DNA of 64,000 nucleotides, taken from contig NZ_QXFH01000064.1 in the NCBI RefSeq assembly GCF_003581615.1, positions 62,001 to 126,000 on the forward strand, in the 5' to 3' direction. Position numbers and translations under genes: made by a program. Source of the DNA: Flagellimonas lutimaris. GTDB lineage: Bacteria > Bacteroidota > Bacteroidia > Flavobacteriales > Flavobacteriaceae. Below the pieces are notes generated by a model. The model searched no databases, was not told the origin of the DNA, and worked only from the letters and a program-made list of their open reading frames with translations. Shown here piece by piece: positions 19,526 through 28,192 of this stretch. The stretch's first letter is position 1. Each line of letters starts with the position of its first letter.

Positions 19526-21055
19526 TTAATGTTTAAAATGCCTAGTGCCAGTCATCACCATTGCCAATCCATTTTCATTGCAGTAATCAATGCTCAATTG
19601 ATCCTTGATAGAACCTCCTGGTTGTATAACACTTTTAATGCCCGCTTTGTCCGCAATCTCCACACAATCTGGGAATGGGAAGAATGCATCGCTGGCCATT
19701 ACCGCACCATCCAAGTCAAATTCGAAAGACTTTGCTTTGTGGATAGCTTGGTTCAAAGCATCAACACGTGAAGTCTGCCCTGTTCCGCTGGCGCACAATT
19801 GCTTGTTCTTGGCCAAAACAATGGTATTACTTTTGGTGTGCTTGCACAATTTGGAGGCAAAAATCAAATCTTCAATTTCCTCTGAAGTTGGTTTTTTGTC
19901 CGTTGCCGATTTTAGATCTTCTTTACTGTCGGTTTTGGAATCCTTATCCTGAACCAATATACCGTTCAAGCAAGTTCTCACCAAAGTGTCTGGCAATTCA
20001 GTTTCATTTTGGATAAGAATGATTCTGTTCTTTTTGCCTTTCAAGATTTCCAAAGCATCATCAGCATAGCTGGGAGCAATCACTACTTCGCAGAACAGTT
20101 TATGAATTTCTTCGGCCGTAGGCTTATCAATTTCAACGTTGGAAATCAAAATACCACCAAATGCAGAAACTGGATCACCCGCCAATGCATCCACATACGC
20201 TTGATGAATATTGCTTCGTGTGGCCAAGCCACAAGCATTATTATGTTTTAAGATAGCAAAAGTTGGGTCGTCATTTTTAAATTCGCCCATTAAGTTTACG
20301 GCTGCATCAACATCCAATAGGTTGTTGTAGGATAGTTCCTTGCCGTGTAGTTTGGAGAACATCGCATCAAAATCACCAAAGAAGAATCCTTTTTGGTGCG
20401 GATTTTCACCATAGCGCAACACCTTACCTTTGGTCTCGCTGATTTTCAACACGGTCTCTTCTTTCTCCTTGTTGAAGTAATTAAAGATGGCCGTATCGTA
20501 ATGTGATGAAATATTGAAGGCCTTGGCCGCAAAACGTTTACGGTCTTCCAGGGTTGTGGTTCCGTTTCCTTCCGAAATCACGTTCAAAAAGTCTTCGTAA
20601 TCCTCCATGGATGACACACAAAGCACATCCTTGAAATTTTTGGCAGCAGCTCTGATCAGTGAAATTCCACCAATATCAATTTTCTCGATAATATCTTGTT
20701 CCGATGCACCACTAGCAACGGTTTTTTCAAATGGGTAAAGATCTACGATAACAATATCCAACTGCGGAATCTCAAATTCCTTCATTTGGGACACATCGCT
20801 ATCGTTGTCCTGCCTGTTCAAGATTCCTCCAAAAACCTTGGGATGCAATGTTTTTACACGTCCGCCCAAAATAGATGGGTAGCTGGTCACATCTTCAACT
20901 GGAACGACATTTATTCCTAAATCACGGATAAATTTTTCGGTTCCCCCTGTTGAATAAAGGGTTATACCAAGTTCATCCAATTTTTTTACGATGGGTTCCA
21001 GCCCATCTTTGTGAAATACGGAAATTAATGCGGCGGAGGCTTTTTTAGCAGTCAT
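19526..21055 (-). CDS. purH: bifunctional AICAR formyltransferase / IMP cyclohydrolase
   Basis: Catalyses the last two steps of purine synthesis to IMP. The N-terminal MGS-like cyclohydrolase domain (residues 1-about 195) shows STGGT near 35 and GGRVKTLHPKVFGGIL near 64-79. The formyltransferase domain follows with RYGENPHQ near 214, ILKHNNACGLA near 270 and SDAFFPFPD near 460. The length of 509 residues is typical. It is leftward, upstream of mreB, with the GAF-domain gene about 93 bases before it. Confidence 0.97.
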   Translation of the reverse strand: MTAKKASAALISVFHKDGLEPIVKKLDELGITLYSTGGTEKFIRDLGINVVPVEDVTSYPSILGGRVKTLHPKVFGGILNRQDNDSDVSQMKEFEIPQLDIVIVDLYPFEKTVASGASEQDIIEKIDIGGISLIRAAAKNFKDVLCVSSMEDYEDFLNVISEGNGTTTLEDRKRFAAKAFNISSHYDTAIFNYFNKEKEETVLKISETKGKVLRYGENPHQKGFFFGDFDAMFSKLHGKELSYNNLLDVDAAVNLMGEFKNDDPTFAILKHNNACGLATRSNIHQAYVDALAGDPVSAFGGILISNVEIDKPTAEEIHKLFCEVVIAPSYADDALEILKGKKNRIILIQNETELPDTLVRTCLNGILVQDKDSKTDSKEDLKSATDKKPTSEEIEDLIFASKLCKHTKSNTIVLAKNKQLCASGTGQTSRVDALNQAIHKAKSFEFDLDGAVMASDAFFPFPDCVEIADKAGIKSVIQPGGSIKDQLSIDYCNENGLAMVMTGTRHFKH

Positions 21056-21148
21056 CTTCTGTGTCTTAGAATCAATTTATTAAGCGCACAAAAATACTTT
21101 TTTTGAAGCTAAAAAGCAGAACGGTTTATCAACAAAATGTCAGAAATT

Positions 21149-21601
21149 TTACAAAATTTTGGCCACTTCGGCATTGATGAATTCCAAAAAACGCTCATCT
21201 TCATCCTTAAATGGGTCCGGAGTGTTGGAATCAATGTCAATTTGCCCCACATTTTCCCCATTGATGAACAGGGGAACAACAATCTCTGCTTTCACGGCAA
21301 TGCTGCAGGCGATATAATTATCCTGAGCGGCCACATCGGGCACCACAAAGTTCTCGTTGCTTAACGCAACCTGACCGCAAATACCTTTTCCAAAGGGTAT
21401 GATGGTGTGGTCGGTGGGAGCGCCAGCGTAGGGTCCCAATTTCAATTCATTCTTATCCCCATTTTTAAAATAGAACCCGACCCAGTCGTAATGGTCGACA
21501 TTGCTGCGCAAAAGTTCACAGATTTCCCCCAAACGGGCATCAATCGATTTGTTTTCGTCTTTTACGATTTCAAGTACTTTGGGTTCCAATGATTTTAGCA
21601 T
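21149..21601 (-). CDS. GAF-domain protein resembling free-methionine-(R)-sulfoxide reductase
   Basis: Single GAF-domain protein of 150 residues from the ATG at 21601 (a TTG 16 codons upstream was not used). It resembles MsrC, which reduces free L-methionine-R-sulfoxide. Two cysteines spaced exactly as in E. coli MsrC are present: one in GKGICGQ and, 24 residues later, one in NYIACS (the catalytic position, Cys118 in E. coli). The third E. coli cysteine (Cys84), ten residues before the first, is a His here (DHTIIPFG). The enzyme activity is therefore uncertain; it could also be a small signalling or redox GAF protein. Confidence 0.7.
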   Translation of the reverse strand: MLKSLEPKVLEIVKDENKSIDARLGEICELLRSNVDHYDWVGFYFKNGDKNELKLGPYAGAPTDHTIIPFGKGICGQVALSNENFVVPDVAAQDNYIACSIAVKAEIVVPLFINGENVGQIDIDSNTPDPFKDEDERFLEFINAEVAKIL

Positions 21602-21734
21602 GAGGTAATTTTTTTTGCAAATGTATTGAATACTGAATTTGTTCGACAAAAGAAAAGAAGCTTACAGGCTAAAAACAGATAAAGTTCTGTTAAGCAAAAC
21701 AATAAATGTTAATATTTTGTAGTTTTGTAGTCAA

Positions 21735-22127
21735 ATGAAACAGGTTTTTCATCAAATACTATCCTCATTAATGGCCCTTTTGGTCTTGGCTTCCACGGTT
21801 TCTTGGACGGTGGACAAGCATATTTGTATGGGCCGGGTGATGGATATTTCCTTGTTTGCCCATGCGGACGATTGCGGTATGGACATGGATATGGACAAGG
21901 AAAAATCCTGTTGTGACGATGAATCTTTTACCGTTCAAGGTCAGGATGATCTAAAAATTTCATTTGAAAACTTTAGTTTGGACCAGCAAGTCTTCTTGGT
22001 AAGCTTTGTCCATACCTATTTTCTACTTTTCGAAATTGGTTCTGATGAACCTACTCCCTTCAGTGAGTACAACCCACCTCCATTGATACGGGATGTACAG
22101 GTTCTGGACCAGACTTTCCTTATTTGA
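21735..22127 (+). CDS. HYC_CC_PP-like small exported protein
   Basis: A 130-residue protein with an N-terminal hydrophobic signal (about residues 8-24). It carries the three landmarks that define the flavobacterial HYC_CC_PP family in a slightly changed form: HICMG near 29-33 (His-Ile-Cys rather than His-Tyr-Cys), a Cys-Cys pair in KSCCDDE, and a triple proline in YNPPPLI near the end. An Asp/Met-rich stretch (CGMDMDMDKE) precedes the Cys pair and could bind metal. Members usually sit beside heavy-metal RND pumps, as here (cusA begins 92 bases later). Function unknown; a periplasmic copper or metal role is inferred from position. TAGTTTTG at 21720-21727 fits the flavobacterial -7 consensus but lies very close to the ATG. 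Confidence 0.75.
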   Translation: MKQVFHQILSSLMALLVLASTVSWTVDKHICMGRVMDISLFAHADDCGMDMDMDKEKSCCDDESFTVQGQDDLKISFENFSLDQQVFLVSFVHTYFLLFEIGSDEPTPFSEYNPPPLIRDVQVLDQTFLI

Positions 22128-22151
22128 TTTAACATAGATTGAATGTACCCG

Positions 22152-22175
22152 ACCCAATTGGTTGGGCAACTGGGT
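22152..22175 (+). promoter_or_regulatory. stem-loop in the leader of cusA
   Basis: In the 92-base gap before cusA, ACCCAATTG and CAACTGGGT form a near-perfect 9-base inverted repeat around a 6-base centre. A T-rich run ending in six T residues follows about 10 bases on. It could be a weak terminator or attenuator that lowers cusA expression relative to the upstream small gene, or a protein-binding site. Confidence 0.35.
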
Positions 22176-22219
22176 TTATACACTTTTTTGAGTCGATCTA
22201 ATGTTTAAATCAAACCTTT

Positions 22220-25200
22220 ATGCTGAACAAAAGCATCAAATTTTTAATAGAAAATAAATTGGTAGCCGTATTGCTGCTGCTGGTTTTTATGGCTTGGGGT
22301 GTTGTGAGCACGCCCTTTAATTGGGATACCGGGGGTGTTTTGCCCACCAATCCCGTGGCAGTAGATGCCATTCCCGATATCGGCGAAAACCAACAAATAG
22401 TGTTCACCAAATGGCCTGGACGTTCCCCGCAGGATATCGAGGATCAGATAACTTACCCCTTAACAACTTCCTTATTGGGTATTCCAGGGGTAAAGACGAT
22501 CCGAAGCTCTTCCATGTTCGGGTTTTCGAGCATCTATATCATTTTCGAAGAGGATGTAGAGTTCTACTGGAGCCGCAGCCGTATTTTGGAAAAACTGAAT
22601 TCGCTTCCCAACAATCTATTGCCAGATGGTGTAAACCCTGCTTTGGGACCCGATGCTACTGCTTTGGGCCAGATCTTTTGGTACACCTTGGAAGGTCGTG
22701 ATAAAGACGGTAATGTAACTGGTGGATGGGATTTGCAAGAACTGAGAAGCGTGCAGGATTACTATGTAAAATACGCATTGTCCTCCGCATCTGGAGTATC
22801 TGAAGTAGCCTCTATCGGTGGATTTGTACAGGAATATCAAATAGATGTAGATCCCGAACTGATGAAACAGTACAACGTGGGGTTGGACCAAGTAGTCAAA
22901 GCCGTAAAGCAAAGTAATCGGGATATTGGTGCCCAGACCTTGGAAATCAACAAAGCGGAATACTTAGTTCGTGGACTTGGCTACATCAAATCTTTGGACG
23001 ATATCAAAAATGCAGTAGTGACTGCAACGGATTACACCTCCATTCGTGTGCAGGATGTGGCCCGAGTTTCTTTGGGGCCTGCGGTTCGTCGCGGAATTTT
23101 GGACAAGGAAGGAGCCGAAGTAGTTGGTGGTGTGGTTGTGGCCCGATACGGAGCCAATCCGTTGGAGGTCATCAATAATGTAAAAGATCAAATAAAAGAG
23201 TTGAGTGCGGGACTTCCATCTAAAGTTTTCAAAGATGGGACCACTTCGCAACTTACCATTGTTCCCTTTTATGATAGAACTGAACTCATTCAAGAAACTC
23301 TGGGAACCCTAAATGAAGCCTTGACGCTGGAAATTCTCATCACCATTTTGGTCATTGTGGTTATGGTGTTCAACCTTCGGGCCTCTATTCTAATTTCTGG
23401 TTTGTTGCCCATTGCCGTTCTCATGGTTTTCATCGCCATGAAAATATTCGGAGTAGATGCCAACATCGTGGCACTTTCAGGAATAGCCATTGCCATTGGG
23501 ACCATGGTCGATGTCGGTGTCATTCTCTCCGAGAATATTATTCGACATATGGACGAAAACAATGAAAACTTGTCCATAAATGAGGTGGTCTACAATGCCA
23601 CTTCCGAAGTTTCAGGTGCGATTTTAACCGCCGTACTGACCACGATCATCAGTTTTATTCCCGTTTTCACTATGGTCGGTGCCGAAGGAAAACTCTTCCG
23701 CCCATTGGCTTTTACCAAAACGATGGCATTGACGGCATCCATTATTGTAGCGCTCTTTCTGATTCCGCCTTTTGCTGCCATCATTTTTAGAAAGAGAAGC
23801 CCAAATCAACTATTCAAGTATATCCGGAATGGCTTTTTGATTTCCTTGGGTTTGGTTGCTATTGGATTCGGATATTGGTTGGGCTTGGCATTGATAGCTT
23901 TTGGTGTTTCTGGAATTCTAGAATTGAGAAAAATTCTGGAGGAGAAACAAGCGGGGATGCTTAACGTGGGTATCTGCGTTGCTGCGATCATTTTCTTGTT
24001 GGCCACCTATTGGAGACCCTTGGGCTTTGATCGTAGTATTGCCATCAACCTACTTTTTGTTGGCTTGATTTGTGGTGTTTTATTGGGAGTATTTTACCTC
24101 TTCAGACAATACTACAGCCGTATTTTGACCTGGGCATTGGAGCATAAATTGTTGTTTCTCTCAATTCCTTCATTAATCGTGGTCTTCGGATTTATGATCA
24201 TGCGCAACACAGGAGAGGAATTTATGCCATCACTCAACGAAGGCTCGTTTTTATTGATGCCGACTTCTTTGCCGCATGCGGGAGTGGAAGAAAACAAGAG
24301 GGTATTGCAGCAATTGGATATGGCCGCTGCCACCGTTCCCGAGATTCAAACCGTAGTGGGAAAAGCAGGTAGAACCGAATCCGCGTTGGACCCTGCACCG
24401 CTATCAATGTATGAGAATATTATTCAATACCGCTCAGAATATGAGAAAAATGATGCTGGAAGTCCGCAACGTTTCAAGGTAAATTCCGATGGCTATTTCG
24501 AGTTGAGTAACGGAAAAGTACTTGCCAATCCGAATTTGGATGTGAGCAACGAACAAAAGTATGCTGAAAACCACGTGAGCGAACCATTGAGGATAGATCG
24601 TAGTCTTTTAATTCCTGATACTGATGGTGAATACTTCCGTAACTGGCGTCCCGAGATTAAAAATCCAGATGATATTTGGAATGAAATTGTAAAGGTGACC
24701 AAATTGCCAGGGGTCACTTCCGCACCAAAACTGCAACCCATTGAAACGCGTCTGGTGATGCTTCAAACAGGAATGCGAGCTCCGATGGGAATTAAAGTGA
24801 AAGGCCAGGATTTAAAAGAAATTGAGGACTTTGGCCTTCAACTCGAACCTATTTTAAAAGAAGCTGCAGGGGTTAAAGATGAAGCTGTTTTTGCGGACCG
24901 AATTGTTGGGAAGCCCTATCTCCTCATTGATATTGACCGTGAAAAATTGGTGCGTTACGGTCTGGTTATCGAAGATGTGCAGCAAATCCTTGAGGTTGCC
25001 CTTGGTGGGATGGCATTGACACAAACCGTGGAAGGAAGGGAGCGTTACGGTGTTCGGGTTCGCTACCCAAGAGAGCTTCGAGAAAACCCTACCGATATAG
25101 GGAACATTTATGTTCCCGTGCAAAAAGGAAGTCCCGTTCCCTTAAGTGAGCTGGTAACTGTCCGTTACCAGCAGGGACCGCAGGCCATTAAGAGCGAGGA

Positions 25201-25960
25201 TACCTTTTTGGTGGGCTATGTGCTTTTTGATAAGCAAGATGGTTTTGCCGAGGTTGATGTGGTGGAAAATGCCCAAGCCAAGATTCAGGAAAAAATAGAT
25301 GGCGGTGAGTTGGTTGTGCCCAAAGGCATTAGTTATCAATTTACAGGGACCTATGAGAACCAGTTGCGTGCTGAGAAAACGTTGTCCCTGGTAGTTCCAT
25401 TGGCCCTATTGATTATTTTTTTGATCCTTTACTTTCAGTTTAGGTCGGTTGCTACTTCCCTAATGGTTTTTTCTGGAATTACAGTAGCCTTTGCGGGTGG
25501 CTTTTTAATGATTTGGTTCTATGGTCAGGATTGGTTCCTAAACTTCAGTTTTATGGGTGAAAACCTGCGTGACCTTTTCCAAATGCATACGATTAACTTA
25601 AGTGTGGCTGTTTGGGTCGGTTTTATTGCTTTGTTCGGAATTGCCACGGATGATGGAGTAGTGATGGCCACCTACCTTACCCAAACTTTTGATAAAAACA
25701 AACCCAACAATTTAAAAAGCATCCGTGCCTCGGTGTTGGAGGCGGGGGAAAAGCGCATCAGACCATGTTTGATGACCACGGCGACCACTATTTTGGCACT
25801 TTTGCCGGTGCTTACCAGTACAGGAAGAGGGAGTGATATTATGATTCCGATGGCCATTCCAAGTTTTGGAGGGATGTTGATTGCATTGATCACATTGTTT
25901 GTGGTTCCCGTGCTATACAGTTGGAAAAGTGAGTTGCAACTTAAAATGCAAAACCGATGA
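22220..25960 (+). CDS. cusA: CusA/CzcA-family heavy-metal efflux RND pump (enlarged)
   Basis: Proton-driven inner-membrane pump of a tripartite metal exporter. The 1246 residues exceed E. coli CusA (1047). RND landmarks are present: SRSRILEKL and GPDATALGQIFW in the porter domain, GTMVDVGVILSENI near 430, and a C-terminal FGIATDDGVVMATYL. Two methionines in LLMPTSLPHAG and APLSMYENI fall where CusA has metal-binding Met623 and Met672, which favours Cu(I)/Ag(I). The excess length is partly an insert of about 100 residues (roughly 525-627) with three to four extra hydrophobic segments after the sixth membrane helix. A further periplasmic insert lies around 745-830. Its TolC partner overlaps its stop by 4 bases; the adaptor lies 5.4 kb downstream. 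Confidence 0.93.
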   Translation: MLNKSIKFLIENKLVAVLLLLVFMAWGVVSTPFNWDTGGVLPTNPVAVDAIPDIGENQQIVFTKWPGRSPQDIEDQITYPLTTSLLGIPGVKTIRSSSMFGFSSIYIIFEEDVEFYWSRSRILEKLNSLPNNLLPDGVNPALGPDATALGQIFWYTLEGRDKDGNVTGGWDLQELRSVQDYYVKYALSSASGVSEVASIGGFVQEYQIDVDPELMKQYNVGLDQVVKAVKQSNRDIGAQTLEINKAEYLVRGLGYIKSLDDIKNAVVTATDYTSIRVQDVARVSLGPAVRRGILDKEGAEVVGGVVVARYGANPLEVINNVKDQIKELSAGLPSKVFKDGTTSQLTIVPFYDRTELIQETLGTLNEALTLEILITILVIVVMVFNLRASILISGLLPIAVLMVFIAMKIFGVDANIVALSGIAIAIGTMVDVGVILSENIIRHMDENNENLSINEVVYNATSEVSGAILTAVLTTIISFIPVFTMVGAEGKLFRPLAFTKTMALTASIIVALFLIPPFAAIIFRKRSPNQLFKYIRNGFLISLGLVAIGFGYWLGLALIAFGVSGILELRKILEEKQAGMLNVGICVAAIIFLLATYWRPLGFDRSIAINLLFVGLICGVLLGVFYLFRQYYSRILTWALEHKLLFLSIPSLIVVFGFMIMRNTGEEFMPSLNEGSFLLMPTSLPHAGVEENKRVLQQLDMAAATVPEIQTVVGKAGRTESALDPAPLSMYENIIQYRSEYEKNDAGSPQRFKVNSDGYFELSNGKVLANPNLDVSNEQKYAENHVSEPLRIDRSLLIPDTDGEYFRNWRPEIKNPDDIWNEIVKVTKLPGVTSAPKLQPIETRLVMLQTGMRAPMGIKVKGQDLKEIEDFGLQLEPILKEAAGVKDEAVFADRIVGKPYLLIDIDREKLVRYGLVIEDVQQILEVALGGMALTQTVEGRERYGVRVRYPRELRENPTDIGNIYVPVQKGSPVPLSELVTVRYQQGPQAIKSEDTFLVGYVLFDKQDGFAEVDVVENAQAKIQEKIDGGELVVPKGISYQFTGTYENQLRAEKTLSLVVPLALLIIFLILYFQFRSVATSLMVFSGITVAFAGGFLMIWFYGQDWFLNFSFMGENLRDLFQMHTINLSVAVWVGFIALFGIATDDGVVMATYLTQTFDKNKPNNLKSIRASVLEAGEKRIRPCLMTTATTILALLPVLTSTGRGSDIMIPMAIPSFGGMLIALITLFVVPVLYSWKSELQLKMQNR

Positions 25961-27177
25961 AAAAGAGATTTATATACATAGTATTTGCTTTAGCAGCTTT
26001 TGGGGTAAACGCTCAGTCCTTGGAGGATTATTTGCGGGAAGCTGAATTGAACAGTCCCAAGATCCAAGCCTTGGAACTCCGCTATAACATCGCAAAGGAA
26101 AAGGTGAACGAGGTGAACACTTTACCCAATACCACCATTGGTGCTGGGTATTTTGTGAGCGAACCAGAAACCAGGACAGGCGCTCAACGTGCCAAGTTTT
26201 CAGTGTCGCAGATGTTGCCTTGGTTCGGTACCATCACAACCCGTGAAAATTATGCCAGCTCCATGGCAGAGACCGAGTATGCAGAAATTGTGATTGCCAA
26301 ACGAAAATTGGCCTTGTCCGTAGCGCAGTCCTATTACAAATTGTATGGGGTTCAAGCCAAACAGAAAGTATTGAAGGAAAATATAGAACTGCTAAAAACC
26401 TATGAGACCTTGGCTTTGACCTCTGTTGAGGTGGGTAAGGCTTCTGCGGTTGATGTTTTGAAACTTCAAATTCGTCAAAATGAACTGCAACAGCAGAAGG
26501 AAGTGCTGGAGCAAACCTATCTAGCAGAGCAAGCTGTCTTCAATAATTTACTGCATCGAGATGAAAGTGTTGGAGTTGAGGTGGTGGATGAAATGGACAT
26601 TCCTGTTGATGACCCAATTTTTAATAAGGAGGATTTGAGCCTTAACCCTGAGTTGCTTAAATATGATCAATTGTATGAATCGGTCACCCAATCTGAATTG
26701 CTGAATCAAAAAGCAAACGCTCCAAGTTTTGGGATAGGGTTGGATTATATACCTGTTTCAGAACGGGATGATATGGTTTTTAGCGATAATGGAAAGGATA
26801 TTGTAATGCCGATGGTCACTTTTTCTGTACCTATTTTCAATAATAAGTTTAGATCAACCACCAAACAAAACGAGCTTCGTCAAAAAGAGATTGAACTGCA
26901 AAAAGAGGAGCGGCTGAACGTATTGGAAAATGCCTATGCCAATGCCATTTCTCAATGGAACCAAGCTCGTATTGCGCATCAAACCCAAGCAAAAAACCTA
27001 AAACAGGCTAGGGATGCTGAGGAAATCCTAATCAAAAACTATGAAACCGGGACCATCGACTTTAACGATGTGTTGGACATTCAGGAGTTACAATTAAAAT
27101 TTCAGACAAATCAAATACAATCGGTGCAGTTGTATTATCTACAATCAGCCATCATCAATTATTTAATTAACAAGTAA
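25957..27177 (+). CDS. cusC: TolC-family outer-membrane channel of the copper efflux system
   Basis: Outer-membrane factor that lets the CusA pump export metal out of the cell. The 406 residues begin with a Sec signal peptide (cleavage near NAQS, residue 20). Two internally similar helical halves follow, typical of TolC/OEP: SVAQSYYKLYGVQAKQ in the first and the ISQWNQARIAHQ region in the second. The EVGKASAVDVLKLQIRQNEL motif matches the family's coiled-coil hairpin. It overlaps cusA by ATGA and is followed after 7 bases by the metal-binding lipoprotein. The cusC symbol is by analogy. Confidence 0.9.
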   Translation: MKKRFIYIVFALAAFGVNAQSLEDYLREAELNSPKIQALELRYNIAKEKVNEVNTLPNTTIGAGYFVSEPETRTGAQRAKFSVSQMLPWFGTITTRENYASSMAETEYAEIVIAKRKLALSVAQSYYKLYGVQAKQKVLKENIELLKTYETLALTSVEVGKASAVDVLKLQIRQNELQQQKEVLEQTYLAEQAVFNNLLHRDESVGVEVVDEMDIPVDDPIFNKEDLSLNPELLKYDQLYESVTQSELLNQKANAPSFGIGLDYIPVSERDDMVFSDNGKDIVMPMVTFSVPIFNNKFRSTTKQNELRQKEIELQKEERLNVLENAYANAISQWNQARIAHQTQAKNLKQARDAEEILIKNYETGTIDFNDVLDIQELQLKFQTNQIQSVQLYYLQSAIINYLINK

Positions 27178-27184
27178 ATTTAAA

Positions 27185-27550
27185 ATGTCAAAAATGAGAA
27201 CAAACATTAGAACTATTATCGGAATCGCATTCGCTTCAGTATTGGTACTTACGGTATCGTGCAAGGGAAAAACCGAGGAAGCAAAAGAAACTTCTACGGA
27301 GGAAACCATGGACCATGACATGGAAAAGATGGATCATGAAGGTCACGACATGGAAAAGATGAATCATGAAGGGCATGACATGGAAGGTATGGAAACCGCA
27401 AAAATGGAAGGCAAGGAATATACCTCCAAATATGTTTGCCCAATGCATTGCGAGGGTAGTGGAAGTGATGAAGAGGGTAAATGCCCAGTTTGCGGGATGA
27501 CCTATGTATTGAACGAGGAGCACATGGCCGACGGACATACCCACAATTAA
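27185..27550 (+). CDS. Met/His-rich heavy-metal-binding-domain lipoprotein
   Basis: A 121-residue exported lipoprotein (signal ending in LTVSC, about Cys26). The middle holds three near-identical units of the pattern M-D/N-H-E-G-H-D-M-E (residues about 41-71), an obvious Cu-binding Met/His repeat. The C-terminal third is a heavy-metal-binding domain: YVCPMHCEG, then GKCPVCGMTYV. The same kind of domain occurs in CopA and the adaptor of this cluster. It probably works as a periplasmic metal buffer or donor to the RND pump. Metal specificity is inferred from context. Confidence 0.82.
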   Translation: MSKMRTNIRTIIGIAFASVLVLTVSCKGKTEEAKETSTEETMDHDMEKMDHEGHDMEKMNHEGHDMEGMETAKMEGKEYTSKYVCPMHCEGSGSDEEGKCPVCGMTYVLNEEHMADGHTHN

Positions 27551-27573
27551 TAAAGATTTGAATTGTACCAGCG

Positions 27574-28125
27574 ATGCGGATTAAAGTAAAAAATATGGTT
27601 TGCGATAGATGCAAAGACGTTTTGAAACAGGAGTTTCAGAATGCGAACATCGAGGTGGTACATATGGATTTGGGAGAAGTCCAATTTTCTGATGGGGCAC
27701 AAAAACAAATGGAGCGTATTCGGGAGATTTTGGTCAAAAATGGTTTTGAATTGATTGAAGATGTAAATGATAGCTATATAGCTGACATTAAAAAACACTT
27801 GATCAATGCTTTGAAAGACGATATGCATCAAAATCTCTCGAAATACCTGTCAGAAAAAATGAACAAAGATTATTCGGTGCTCAGTAAAATGTTCAGTGCC
27901 AAGGAAGGCCTGACCATTGAAAAATACTTTATCCTCTTGAAGATTGAGCGGGTAAAGGAAGAAATCCAGATGGAGAACAAGACATTTTCTGAAATAGCTT
28001 ATGATTTGAACTATAAGAGCAGTAGTCATTTGGCCAAACAGTTTAAATCCATAACAGGGATGTCCATGAGTGAATACCGAAAAGTGCAAGATTGGAATCG
28101 GAGGCCTTTAGATCAAATTGTATAA
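27574..28125 (+). CDS. AraC-family regulator with HMA-like metal-binding N-terminus
   Basis: A 183-residue fusion. The first 70 residues look like a small HMA-type fold: IKVKNMVCDRCKDVLKQ carries a CxxC pair (Cys10, Cys13) at the place where copper chaperones bind metal, followed by a beta strand LGEVQF. The last 100 residues form the AraC double helix-turn-helix, with FSEIAYDLNYKSSSHLAKQ and FKSITGMSMSEYRK. This arrangement suggests a copper sensor that binds Cu(I) directly and controls the surrounding operon. It lies between the metal-binding lipoprotein and copA. Tandem repeats at 28153-28174 could be its operator. Metal sensing is inferred. Confidence 0.85.
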   Translation: MRIKVKNMVCDRCKDVLKQEFQNANIEVVHMDLGEVQFSDGAQKQMERIREILVKNGFELIEDVNDSYIADIKKHLINALKDDMHQNLSKYLSEKMNKDYSVLSKMFSAKEGLTIEKYFILLKIERVKEEIQMENKTFSEIAYDLNYKSSSHLAKQFKSITGMSMSEYRKVQDWNRRPLDQIV

Positions 28126-28152
28126 AAGATATCCAGAATTGTGAAAAGCTTA

Positions 28153-28174
28153 CAGCTGGTTTTCAGCTAGTTTT
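28153..28174 (+). promoter_or_regulatory. tandem 11-base repeat upstream of copA (candidate operator)
   Basis: CAGCTGGTTTT is followed directly by CAGCTAGTTTT: ten of eleven bases repeat, with a period of about one helical turn. The pair ends 18 bases before the copA ATG and sits between the AraC-HMA regulator and copA. Direct repeats are the usual target of AraC proteins, so this is a candidate operator. Confidence 0.4.
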
Positions 28175-28192
28175 GAATAAAAAACAAACAAG

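Noticed and set aside
27236-27544. His-rich minus-strand frame (many FH and HV pairs) opposite the metal-binding lipoprotein
   Set aside because: It is the complement of the Met/His-rich repeat of the lipoprotein and has no independent support.
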